Assembly (NCBI GenBank): GCA_002309335.1
Contig: DBXH01000004.1
Location: forward strand, 501-9,443
DNA from: Bacteroidales bacterium UBA1217
GTDB taxonomy: Bacteria; Bacteroidota; Bacteroidia; Bacteroidales; P3
Reading direction: 5' to 3'
DNA length: 8,943 bases
A model generated the notes under the pieces. That model was not told the origin of the DNA. It worked only from the letters and a program-made list of their open reading frames with translations, and did no database searches. Below, one piece after another: positions 1-6,871 of the stretch. Each line of letters starts with the position of its first letter. Positions within the stretch are counted from its first letter, which is position 1. The translations under genes were made by a program, and so were the position numbers.

Positions 1-1214
1 CAGGCATATTCTTTCATAAATCCGCTACCGCCGTGAACTTGTATACAGTCGTAGGCACAACGGTTTGCAAATTCGCTGGCGTTGAACTTTACAAGGGGAG
101 TAAGTATGTCGGCAATGCGTGATGCAGGCTTTGAGGCAACTGCTAGGTCTACATAGCGTGCTGTCTCATACATCAGGCTTCGTGCGCCGTCAGTGCGTGC
201 GCGCATCTGGTGCAGAAGGTCTTGCACGGCAATAAATTTGTCGATGGTATGGCCAAACTGCTCGCGGCTGGCGGCGTAGGCTTCTGCTTCGCGGCAGGCA
301 GCCTCGCACAGACCAATAGACTGGGCTCCAACACCTAAACGGGCACCGTTCATCAGCGACATCACATATTTAATAAGACCCAGACGGCGTTCGCCGACAA
401 TCTGGCAGGGAGCGTTGTTGAACTGAAGTTCAGCTGTTGGTGAACCCTTGATACCCATCTTGTTCTCGATGCGGCGTACAATCATTCCGCCATCGGCTTT
501 GTCGAAAACAAAGTAGGAGAGACCGCGGCCATCGTTGGTGCCTTCCTCGCTGCGGGCCAGAACCAGATGCAAATCAGCATCACCGTTGGTTATGAAACGC
601 TTCACACCGTTGAGTCGCCAGCATTTGTTAGCCTCGTCGTAGGTGGCCTTGAGGCGAACCGACTGGAGGTCGCTGCCGGCATCGGGCTCTGTGAGGTCCA
701 TCGAACAGGTGGCACCTTGATAGATGCGTGGCAAGTATTTGTTTTTCAATTCTTCATTGGCAAATTGCTGAATGGTGTCAGCGCAGTCCTGCAATCCCCA
801 TATTGTAGCAAATCCCACATCGGCACGTGCTATGATTTCTGCGGCCATAACAGCGGCCACACGCGGGAAATTGAGACCGTTGTACTGGCGCTCGAGGGTC
901 ATTCCATATAGGCCTGACTGGATGAGGGCGTCGAGGTTGCGGCGTGTGCCGGGGGCGTAGTGTACGTGGCCGTCAATAAGCGACGGACCGACATGGTCTA
1001 CCTCTTCGGCATTGGGGGCGATGACCTCGCCGGCAATCTCGCCAAGCAGGTTCATCACGGTATCGTATTGCGACACAGCTTCATCGGCGTTGGCAGGTGC
1101 TTCAGGGTGCTTGCCGGCTTCGGCATAGTTCTTTTCTTTTACAGCCACCACCTGTTCCATTTCGGGGTGATGGAGATAGAATGAAAGATTTTCGTTATCG
1201 GTATAGAAATTCAT
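1..1214 (-). CDS. Acyl-CoA dehydrogenase family flavoprotein with N-terminal extension (3' end cut by window)
   Basis: FAD enzyme of the acyl-CoA dehydrogenase family, which interconverts acyl and 2-enoyl thioesters and exchanges electrons with ETF. I translated 404 codons from the ATG at 1214; the frame is open to the left edge. Visible motifs are the family signature LTEPDAGSD (174-182), KRFITNGD (205-212) in the middle beta domain, the flavin-contacting REQFG segment (317-321) and the second signature QVHGGSGF (392-399). The YEGT-type segment holding the catalytic Glu in many members would lie just beyond the edge. The N-terminus (MNFYTDNENLSFYL...) precedes the usual helical domain by several dozen residues, like the larger, roughly 570-600-residue ACADs with an AcylCoA_DH_N-type extension. 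The start lies 2 bp after the etfA stop (TAGTTATG), implying translational coupling. Its substrate (CoA- or ACP-linked, chain length) and direction cannot be read from the sequence. Confidence 0.93.
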   Translation of the reverse strand, partial: MNFYTDNENLSFYLHHPEMEQVVAVKEKNYAEAGKHPEAPANADEAVSQYDTVMNLLGEIAGEVIAPNAEEVDHVGPSLIDGHVHYAPGTRRNLDALIQSGLYGMTLERQYNGLNFPRVAAVMAAEIIARADVGFATIWGLQDCADTIQQFANEELKNKYLPRIYQGATCSMDLTEPDAGSDLQSVRLKATYDEANKCWRLNGVKRFITNGDADLHLVLARSEEGTNDGRGLSYFVFDKADGGMIVRRIENKMGIKGSPTAELQFNNAPCQIVGERRLGLIKYVMSLMNGARLGVGAQSIGLCEAACREAEAYAASREQFGHTIDKFIAVQDLLHQMRARTDGARSLMYETARYVDLAVASKPASRIADILTPLVKFNASEFANRCAYDCIQVHGGSGFMKEYA

Positions 1215-1216
1215 AA

Positions 1217-2239
1217 CTACTTCAGATTATTTTTGTAACAAGCCATAAATTGCGGAATGACGGTCATCACGTCGCCGACGATGGTGTAGTCGGCGATGGC
1301 GTTGATCGGCGCTTCCGGATCGGTGTTGATGCTTATGATTTTGGCACTCTGCTCCATACCGGCACGATGCTGTACTGCTCCGCTAATGCCGCAGGCGATG
1401 TAGAGCTTGGGGCGCACCGTGACTCCAGTCTGACCAATCTGGCGCTCTCCTTCAGCAAAACCTGCGTCTACAGCGGCGCGGGTAGCTCCAACGCTGCCAC
1501 CGATTAGGTGGGCAAACTGGTGCAGCAACTGGAAGTTCTCCTTGCTGCCCATACCGTAGCCGCCGGCAACAATGATCTGTGCGCCTTTGATGTCGATTTT
1601 CTGTTCCTCGATTTCGCGGCTGAGAATCTCAACAGCTTTGTCGGCTTTGTCGAGCGACGGACTGACAGCGACGGGTATGATTGTGCCTTTATAGTTGGCG
1701 TCGAATATCTCTTTCTTCATCACACCTTCGCGAACGGTGGCCATCTGCGGACGGGTCTCGGGACATACGATCGTGGCTATGATATTGCCGCCAAATGCCG
1801 GACGCATCTGAAGGAGAATGTTATCATAGGTCTTGTTGTTCTTTACATCCTGATGTGAACCAATTTCGAGCGATGTGCAGTCGGCGGTAAGTCCGCAACG
1901 CAGGAATGATGCAATGCGCGGAGCAAGGTCGCGGCCCACGCTCGATGCGCCAAAGAGCACGATGTCGGGCTGCTGGTCTTGAATGAGTTTCGACAATACG
2001 TCGAAGTGGGGGAGTGTACGATAAGGCGACAAACGTTTATCGTCGGCGAGGAATACATCGTCAACGCCGTAGGGGTAGAGCGATTCGGCAGCGGCTTTTA
2101 CGTTGCTACCGAGCACAGCTGCCTGTAGCCTGCAACCCAATTTGGTGGCGAGCTGGCGACCCTTGGTGCAGAGTTCCAGACTGATGTCGGCAATGGTGTT
2201 TTTCTCCGACAACTCGCAATATACTAATACGTTATTCAT
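1217..2239 (-). CDS. etfA: Electron transfer flavoprotein alpha subunit
   Basis: Cytoplasmic FAD-binding large subunit of ETF, which relays electrons between acyl-CoA dehydrogenases and other redox partners. At 340 residues it is normal length. The N-terminal half (about 1-200) is the nucleotide-hydrolase-like ETF domain. The C-terminal half is the FAD domain, with VGATRAAVDAGF (250-261), IGQTG (268-272) and the alpha signature LYIACGISGAVQH (279-291), followed by INTDPEAPINAIADY (304-318). One oddity is GGYGMGS at 226-232, where most ETF alpha subunits I know have GGRG; the Arg is replaced by Tyr. The gene follows etfB by 21 bp and ends 2 bp before the dehydrogenase, so subunits and partner enzyme are made together. 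The ATG at 2239 is preceded by an A-rich stretch with no clear Shine-Dalgarno site, as expected for Bacteroidota. Confidence 0.96.
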   Translation of the reverse strand: MNNVLVYCELSEKNTIADISLELCTKGRQLATKLGCRLQAAVLGSNVKAAAESLYPYGVDDVFLADDKRLSPYRTLPHFDVLSKLIQDQQPDIVLFGASSVGRDLAPRIASFLRCGLTADCTSLEIGSHQDVKNNKTYDNILLQMRPAFGGNIIATIVCPETRPQMATVREGVMKKEIFDANYKGTIIPVAVSPSLDKADKAVEILSREIEEQKIDIKGAQIIVAGGYGMGSKENFQLLHQFAHLIGGSVGATRAAVDAGFAEGERQIGQTGVTVRPKLYIACGISGAVQHRAGMEQSAKIISINTDPEAPINAIADYTIVGDVMTVIPQFMACYKNNLK

Positions 2240-2260
2240 TTATATATTCGGCTTTCAAGT

Positions 2261-3061
2261 TTACAAAATATGTTCTTTTATCAGCGTTGCAGAGAGCTCG
2301 TTGAGGGCTTCCTCGGTGGGCTGCAGCACTACAGATTCCTTGTGCGCAAGCACAACATTCTCAATCTTTTTCACCTTTGTCGGAGAACCTTTGAGTCCGA
2401 GACGGTCCATATCGGCATCGATATTGTCGGCATTGATCATACGAATCTCGTCTTTGGCTTGACGCAGCAGTCTGTGTGCGTTGGGAAAACGGCAGTCGTT
2501 GGCTGCTGAGGTGACGGTAACGAGCACAGGCATAGTGGCCTTTACGCATTCTGTTCCGCGCTCCAGACGGCGACGAATGGTGATACTCTTTGTATCAACA
2601 GCGATAAGCTCCTCAGCGTATGTAATTTGTGGTATTTCAAGTTTCTCGGCAACTTGAGGTCCCACTTGAGCGGTGTCACCGTCGATTGCTTGGCGACCAC
2701 CGAAGATAATATCTACATTTCCAAGCTGTTTGATGGCCTGCGACAAGGCGTAAGATGTGGCCAGGGTGTCGGCACCGGCAAAGCGCATATCGCTCAGCAC
2801 AAAACCGTCGTCGGCACCGCGCGAGCGGGCGTCTTTGATGATTTCAGCGGCACGCGGAGGTCCCATTGTGACAACAGTGACGGTGGCATCCTGAATGCTG
2901 TCCTTCACTCGCAGAGCCATTTCCAATGCCTTGAGGTCCTCTGGATTGAAGACTGTGGGCAGGGCGGCACGGTTGACTGTTCCGTCCGCATTCATTGCAT
3001 CGGCCCCGACATTGTGGGTGTCGGGAACCTGTTTTGCCAAAACTACTATCTTGAATGACAT
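2261..3061 (-). CDS. etfB: Electron transfer flavoprotein beta subunit, bifurcating-type nucleotide loop
   Basis: Small subunit of the ETF heterodimer, 266 residues. The N-terminus MSFKIVVLAKQVPDT is typical of the family. The key loop is GGRQAIDGDTAQVGP at 121-135. In classical mitochondrial-type ETF beta this loop reads roughly DDDCNQTG and binds AMP; the DGDTAQVGP form is found in NADH-linked ETFs of the clostridial butyryl-CoA dehydrogenase type, where the beta subunit binds a second FAD. The ETF beta signature region is RRRLERGTECVKATMPVLVTV (163-183). Residues 235-266 form the C-terminal arm that normally embraces the alpha subunit. The gene lies 25 bp after the ACP gene and 21 bp before etfA. 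The family call is secure. Bifurcation itself is an inference from one loop and may not hold, since some non-bifurcating ETFs share parts of it. Confidence 0.95.
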   Translation of the reverse strand: MSFKIVVLAKQVPDTHNVGADAMNADGTVNRAALPTVFNPEDLKALEMALRVKDSIQDATVTVVTMGPPRAAEIIKDARSRGADDGFVLSDMRFAGADTLATSYALSQAIKQLGNVDIIFGGRQAIDGDTAQVGPQVAEKLEIPQITYAEELIAVDTKSITIRRRLERGTECVKATMPVLVTVTSAANDCRFPNAHRLLRQAKDEIRMINADNIDADMDRLGLKGSPTKVKKIENVVLAHKESVVLQPTEEALNELSATLIKEHIL

Positions 3062-3086
3062 TTTTTTGTTCTTTTCTGTTACTTAA

Positions 3087-3338
3087 TTAGTTGTTCTTGA
3101 CGTAGTTGATGATATCGCCTACTGTTTTGATGTTCTCTGCAGCCTCTTCAGGGATGCTAATGTCGAACTTCTGCTCTATAGACATAATCAGTTCCACGCT
3201 GTCAAGCGAGTCTGCACCGAGGTCGTTGATAAGGTTCTTTTCGGGGGTGATGTCCGATGCGGCAACGCCTAAGCGCTCCTCAATTATGGCGCAAATCTCT
3301 TCAGTTAATTGTTCTGTTGTTAATTCTTTGACGTTCAT
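3087..3338 (-). CDS. acpP: Acyl carrier protein
   Basis: Small acidic four-helix carrier that holds growing acyl chains on a 4'-phosphopantetheine arm. It has 83 residues, the usual size. The prosthetic group site is the DSL motif in LGADSLDSVEL, with Ser44 as the modified residue, preceded by INDL and followed by the acidic recognition helix (EQKFDISIPEEAAENIKTVGDI). It sits 34 bp after fabG and 25 bp before etfB, joining the fatty-acid and electron-transfer halves of the operon. In Bacteroidota the housekeeping acpP usually lies next to fabF and rnc. The different setting, together with local copies of KAS, KR and DH, suggests a dedicated second ACP. That is inference, and the symbol is used for the family rather than to claim it is the essential copy. 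Confidence 0.95.
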   Translation of the reverse strand: MNVKELTTEQLTEEICAIIEERLGVAASDITPEKNLINDLGADSLDSVELIMSIEQKFDISIPEEAAENIKTVGDIINYVKNN

Positions 3339-3372
3339 ATCTATGCTTATTTATTTCTTTGGATATTTAGGA

Positions 3373-4122
3373 TTAGTTGATTGCAAGGCCGCCGTCGCAG
3401 CTAATAACTTGTCCAGTAACATACGACGCAAGGTCGGATGCGAGGAACAAGGATACGTGTGCCACATCGGTGTCAAGTCCGCCGCGACGCAGAGGAATCT
3501 TGGTCATCCAGTCTTTGCGTACATCTTCGGGCAACTGCTGTGTCATCGGTGTCTCGATGAATCCGGGGGCAACGGCGTTGCAGCGGATGTTGCGCGAACC
3601 AAGTTCCTTGGCAATTGAGCGGGTGAAACCGATAATACCAGCTTTGGAAGCCGAGTAGTTGCACTGGCCGGCGTTGCCGTTCAATCCAACGATCGAGCTG
3701 ATATTGATAATCGAACCGGCGCGCTGTTTCATCATCATCGGGGCAAAAGCCTTGGTGTAGTTGAACACCGAGCGCAGGTTGACATCCATTACGAGATTCC
3801 AGTCCTCAACACTCATTCGCAGAATGAGTTGGTCTTTGGTAATGCCTGCATTGTTGACGAGGATGTCGAGACGGCCGTAGTTCTCGGCCACCCAATTTGC
3901 CACTTCCTGAGCCTGCGCGTTGTCGGCAGCGTTCGAGGCCAAAAAGTCGGCACGGACACCTTTAGCGCGAAGTTCGGCGAGCAGGGAGTCGCTGTTCTCG
4001 TTGGCTTTAAGGTCGGTGAAGATAATGTTTGCACCTTCCTCTGCAAACAGCAGAGCATGGCTGCGTCCGATACCGCGCGAGGCACCGGTGATAAGAGCTG
4101 TCTTATTCTCTAAAAGTTTCAT
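3373..4122 (-). CDS. fabG: 3-oxoacyl-ACP reductase (SDR family)
   Basis: Short-chain dehydrogenase/reductase that reduces 3-ketoacyl-ACP to 3-hydroxyacyl-ACP. It has 249 residues, typical for FabG. Motifs in order: cofactor glycine motif TGASRGIG (12-19), NNAG (90-93), active-site Asn115 in DVNLRSVFN, catalytic Ser143 in NISS, Tyr156 and Lys160 in YSASK, and PGFIETPMT (186-194) in the substrate lid. An acidic residue, Asp37 (IIFTDLK), ends the second beta strand; in SDR enzymes this often favours NADH over NADPH. However, Arg16 in the glycine loop is typical of NADPH users, so cofactor choice is open. It is flanked by the dehydratase gene (40 bp upstream) and the ACP gene (34 bp downstream), which supports an ACP-linked substrate. 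The start gives the normal short N-terminus (MKLLENKTALITGAS). Confidence 0.95.
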   Translation of the reverse strand: MKLLENKTALITGASRGIGRSHALLFAEEGANIIFTDLKANENSDSLLAELRAKGVRADFLASNAADNAQAQEVANWVAENYGRLDILVNNAGITKDQLILRMSVEDWNLVMDVNLRSVFNYTKAFAPMMMKQRAGSIINISSIVGLNGNAGQCNYSASKAGIIGFTRSIAKELGSRNIRCNAVAPGFIETPMTQQLPEDVRKDWMTKIPLRRGGLDTDVAHVSLFLASDLASYVTGQVISCDGGLAIN

Positions 4123-4162
4123 AATCTGTATATTCTTTCTATTTTTTATTCTTTTTTAATTA

Positions 4163-4579
4163 TTATTCTTTGTCGGCAAGCATAAAAATCAGGCTTCCTT
4201 TTACGCATAGTTTGCCGTCAACTTTTGCTTCGGCGTCGACAAAGAAAGTCAAACCACGACGTGCGGTGATTTTACCTGTTACGGTAATGTCGTCGCCAGG
4301 GCGCACCTGGTTTTTGAAACGCACCTTGTCCATTCCGGCATAGAATGTCAGTCGGCCAGGCAATTCGTTGAGCATCAGGGTGCAGCAGCACTGGCCCATT
4401 ATTTCACACAAGATTACGCCAGGAACAACGGGATAACCAGGGAAATGACCCTGCAGGAAATACTCGTCACCGCGAACATGATAGTGTCCGATGGCGGTTT
4501 CGCCTTCCATTGTTACATCGTCTACGAGCAGCATTGGCTCGCGATGTGGCAGGTATTGTTTTATTTCTTCTCGGTTCAT
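4163..4579 (-). CDS. fabZ: FabZ-type 3-hydroxyacyl-ACP dehydratase (stand-alone hot-dog protein)
   Basis: Single hot-dog domain, 138 residues, expected to dehydrate 3-hydroxyacyl-ACP to trans-2-enoyl-ACP. LPHREPMLLVDDV (10-22) is the FabZ N-terminal motif. The catalytic pair is His45 in FLQGHFPGYPVVPG and Glu59 in ILCEIMGQ. Residues 64-66 are three consecutive cysteines (GQCCCTLM) on the central helix, where many FabZ proteins have small residues such as AQAAG. In many Bacteroidota the housekeeping FabZ is fused to LpxC; this one is stand-alone, which again points to an accessory pathway. It lies 37 bp after fabF and 40 bp before fabG. FabZ fits better than FabA because of the PHR..LLVD motif and Glu (not Asp) as the second catalytic residue. 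Substrate chain length is unknown. Confidence 0.9.
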   Translation of the reverse strand: MNREEIKQYLPHREPMLLVDDVTMEGETAIGHYHVRGDEYFLQGHFPGYPVVPGVILCEIMGQCCCTLMLNELPGRLTFYAGMDKVRFKNQVRPGDDITVTGKITARRGLTFFVDAEAKVDGKLCVKGSLIFMLADKE

Positions 4580-4616
4580 TATAATGTATTCCTTTTATTT
4601 ATAGTGTTTGTTTTAT

Positions 4617-5855
4617 TTAAATCTTACGGAGAGCGACGCATGCGTTCTGACCGCCAAAACCAAATGAGTTGCTGATTGTCAGGTCGGCGGCAAAGTCGCG
4701 TGCGGTATGCGGTGTGTAGTCGAGGTCGCACTCGGGGTCGGGCTGGTCAAGGTGGATTGTGGGTGCCACTTTGCCTTCCTGCAAGGTCTTTGCGCAGATA
4801 ACCAATTCTATAGCTCCTGTTGCACCGAGCATATGACCCATCATCGACTTGGTGCTGCTGATGACAGCCTTGCGTGCAGCGACCTCGCCCATAGCCTGTT
4901 TGATGGCAAGGGTTTCGGTCTTGTCGTTGAGAGGCGTACCTGTTCCGTGGGCGTTAATGTATACATTTTCACCCTCTTTGTAGCCGGCTTCTTCAAGAGC
5001 CCACTTGATGCAGTTGGTGGCGCACTTGGCGTCGGCGCGAGGTGCGGTGTAGTGGAATGCGTCGCAGCTGTTGCCATATCCACACACTTCGGCGTAGATA
5101 TGTGCACCGCGTTTGCGGGCAATCTCGTAATCCTCAAGTATCATAACGCCAGAACCTTCGCCCATAACGAATCCCTTGCGGCGGATGTCGAACGGCAACG
5201 AGGCTGCCATCGGGTCTTCGCTGGTCGAGAGAGCTTTGCTGTTGGCGAAACCGGCAATGGCTATCTCGCAGATTGCTGCTTCGGTGCCGCCGGTAATCAT
5301 TGCGTCGGCACGGCCTTCGCGAATCATTCTGTAAGCTTCACCTATAGAGTGAGTTCCTGTAGCACAAGCTGTTACAACTGGCAGGTTAGGACCTTCGGCG
5401 TGAAATACAATTGCCGTGTTGCCCGATGCGATGTTGGCAATCATTTCGGGGATGAAGAGCGGCGACACGCGGCGAGGACCGTTGGCCATCAGCGAAGCGT
5501 GCTCGCGGCAGAAAGTCTGAATGCCGCCGATGCCGGAACCTATTGCGCAGCCAAATCTCGAAGAGTCAACGTCTTTGCCGACCTCAAGGCCGCTGTCCTG
5601 CATTGCCTGTGTTGCTGCAGCTAGGGCATAAAGTGCATAGCGGTCGTTGTGGCGTATCATCGCTTTGTCGATGGCGAAATCTTCGGGATGGAAATCTTTG
5701 ACCTCGCCTGCCACTTTGACAGGAAGATTCTCGGGGTTGATTGATTTTATGATATCTATGGCGCAACTGCCTTTAAGCAGCTCTGACCACATTGTGTCCA
5801 CGTTGTTGCCTAAGGGGGAAATGCATCCCAATCCGGTAATAACTACTCGTTTCAT
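4617..5855 (-). CDS. fabF: Beta-ketoacyl-ACP synthase II (KAS II)
   Basis: Thiolase-fold condensing enzyme that extends acyl-ACP with malonyl-ACP. It has 412 residues, the normal FabF length. The N-terminus is MKRVVITGLGCISPLGNN. The catalytic triad is Cys164 (VTACATGTHS), His303 (NAHGTGTPLND) and His341 (MMGHMLGATGA), with the conserved Lys336 in SSTKSMMGH. The glycine-rich NSFGFGGQNA (396-405) near the C-terminus carries the family's gatekeeping phenylalanines. All catalytic residues are present, so this is an active elongating KAS rather than a chain-length factor or a KASQ-type decarboxylase, which lacks the Cys. It begins 13 bp after the fabH stop and is followed by the dehydratase gene. 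The more usual Bacteroidota context is acpP-fabF-rnc; here the surroundings differ. Confidence 0.96.
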   Translation of the reverse strand: MKRVVITGLGCISPLGNNVDTMWSELLKGSCAIDIIKSINPENLPVKVAGEVKDFHPEDFAIDKAMIRHNDRYALYALAAATQAMQDSGLEVGKDVDSSRFGCAIGSGIGGIQTFCREHASLMANGPRRVSPLFIPEMIANIASGNTAIVFHAEGPNLPVVTACATGTHSIGEAYRMIREGRADAMITGGTEAAICEIAIAGFANSKALSTSEDPMAASLPFDIRRKGFVMGEGSGVMILEDYEIARKRGAHIYAEVCGYGNSCDAFHYTAPRADAKCATNCIKWALEEAGYKEGENVYINAHGTGTPLNDKTETLAIKQAMGEVAARKAVISSTKSMMGHMLGATGAIELVICAKTLQEGKVAPTIHLDQPDPECDLDYTPHTARDFAADLTISNSFGFGGQNACVALRKI

Positions 5856-5868
5856 TGTATGGTTTATT

Positions 5869-6849
5869 TTATTGATTTTCTTCTTGTTTATATTCTATTT
5901 TGGTCCATTTTGTGATGGCGGCGCCTGTAACGAATCCTCCACCGAAAGCGCTGAGCATTAGCGTCGAGCCGTCTTTGAGTTCACCGGCGCGCGACAGTTC
6001 GTCCATCAGAATCGGAATGCTGGCCGACGATGTGTTGCCGTATTTCTGCAGGTTGGTGGGGAATTTCTCTTTCGGCTGATCAAGGTGCTCGCGAATTGAG
6101 TCAATGATACGCAGGTTGGCCTGGTGCAACAGGAAAAGATCTATGTCAGAACCGGTCATATTGTTCTTTTCCAGTATCATATCCACGTCTTTGATGCAAG
6201 CTCTTACAGCTAGTTTGAAGACCTCGCGGCCCTGCATCACCAGAGGCATCGTCTTTTCTTCCACACGGTCGTAGGGAGTTGTTTCAAGCGAGCGTTTGTA
6301 GTACAGCACGTCGGTGTGAGTGTCGGCAGTAACGCGGAAATCAAGAAAACCCTCCTCGTCGCTTAGCACTACGGCACCGGCGCCGTCGCCAAACAGAACG
6401 GAAGTCTCGCGCTCGTGCCAGTTGCAGAAACGCGACGGCTCTTCGGCGGCAACGATCAGTATGTGTTTTGCTCTTTTTGTCTTGAAGAATGCGTCGGCAA
6501 TGTCAAGTGAATAGAGAAAACCTGCGCAGGCGCCGTTAAGGTCGAAGCAGGGACAGCTGCATCCCAGCGGGGCAAGTATGATGCTGCCCAATGACGGTGA
6601 TACGTAGCTGTTTGCTACATTCGAGCAGATAAGATAATCAATGTCGCTCGGCTCAAGACCCGACGACTCTATTGCGGCTTGTGCGGCGGTGATTGCCAGT
6701 TCTCCCAATGTCTCTTTGCTAAGTAGATGGCGCGTATAGATTCCTGTTCTCGAGGTAATCCAACTGTCGCTCGTGTCAAGAAAGCCGGCAAGCATATCGT
6801 TTGTCACTACTTTCTCGGGAAGTGCACTACCTGTTCCAATTATTCTCAT
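5869..6849 (-). CDS. fabH: Beta-ketoacyl-ACP synthase III (KAS III)
   Basis: First gene of the operon. KAS III condenses a short acyl-CoA primer with malonyl-ACP to start a chain. It has 326 residues, normal for FabH. The catalytic triad is Cys108 (DLNGACAGF), His242 (LLHQANLRI) and Asn272 (YGNTSSASIP). Trp30 (SDSWITSRTGI) and the MQGREVFKLAV segment (205-215) match the CoA-binding and ACP-docking regions of the family. The C-terminal GGGFVTGAAI is the conserved glycine loop. The ATG at 6849 gives the canonical opening MRIIGTGSALPEKVVTN. The usual Bacteroidota fabH lies beside rpmF and plsX; this copy instead leads a KAS-DH-KR-ACP set, so it may use a different primer (branched, acetyl or longer). 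Primer choice cannot be read from the sequence. Confidence 0.95.
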   Translation of the reverse strand: MRIIGTGSALPEKVVTNDMLAGFLDTSDSWITSRTGIYTRHLLSKETLGELAITAAQAAIESSGLEPSDIDYLICSNVANSYVSPSLGSIILAPLGCSCPCFDLNGACAGFLYSLDIADAFFKTKRAKHILIVAAEEPSRFCNWHERETSVLFGDGAGAVVLSDEEGFLDFRVTADTHTDVLYYKRSLETTPYDRVEEKTMPLVMQGREVFKLAVRACIKDVDMILEKNNMTGSDIDLFLLHQANLRIIDSIREHLDQPKEKFPTNLQKYGNTSSASIPILMDELSRAGELKDGSTLMLSAFGGGFVTGAAITKWTKIEYKQEENQ

Positions 6850-6871
6850 ATAAATGTATTCTTTTTTATTT

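Larger units (their letters stand above)
1..6849 (-). other. Putative eight-gene operon: fabH-fabF-fabZ-fabG-acp-etfB-etfA-acyl-CoA dehydrogenase
   Basis: Eight consecutive genes lie on the minus strand with gaps, in transcription order, of 13, 37, 40, 34, 25, 21 and 2 bp. No terminator-like hairpin with a T-run was seen in any gap, so one transcript starting in the 6850-7033 region is likely. The operon continues past the left edge, so its last gene and terminator are not visible. The first five genes form a near-complete type II fatty-acid elongation module and the last three an electron-transfer-flavoprotein/acyl-CoA dehydrogenase module. No enoyl-ACP reductase is present. Co-transcription is inferred from spacing and strand only; an internal promoter ahead of etfB is possible. 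Confidence 0.75.

Noticed and set aside
567..1184. Plus-strand frames of 62-114 codons at 567-911, 772-960 and 960-1184
   Set aside because: They are antisense to the acyl-CoA dehydrogenase, whose minus-strand frame is open and matches family motifs throughout. The plus-strand products resemble no known family.
4707..5624. Long plus-strand open frame of 305 codons opposite fabF
   Set aside because: It lies wholly antisense to a FabF gene with all catalytic residues, is rich in Cys/Val/Gly with no recognisable domain, and has no promoter or start context. It is a shadow of the codon pattern on the other strand.
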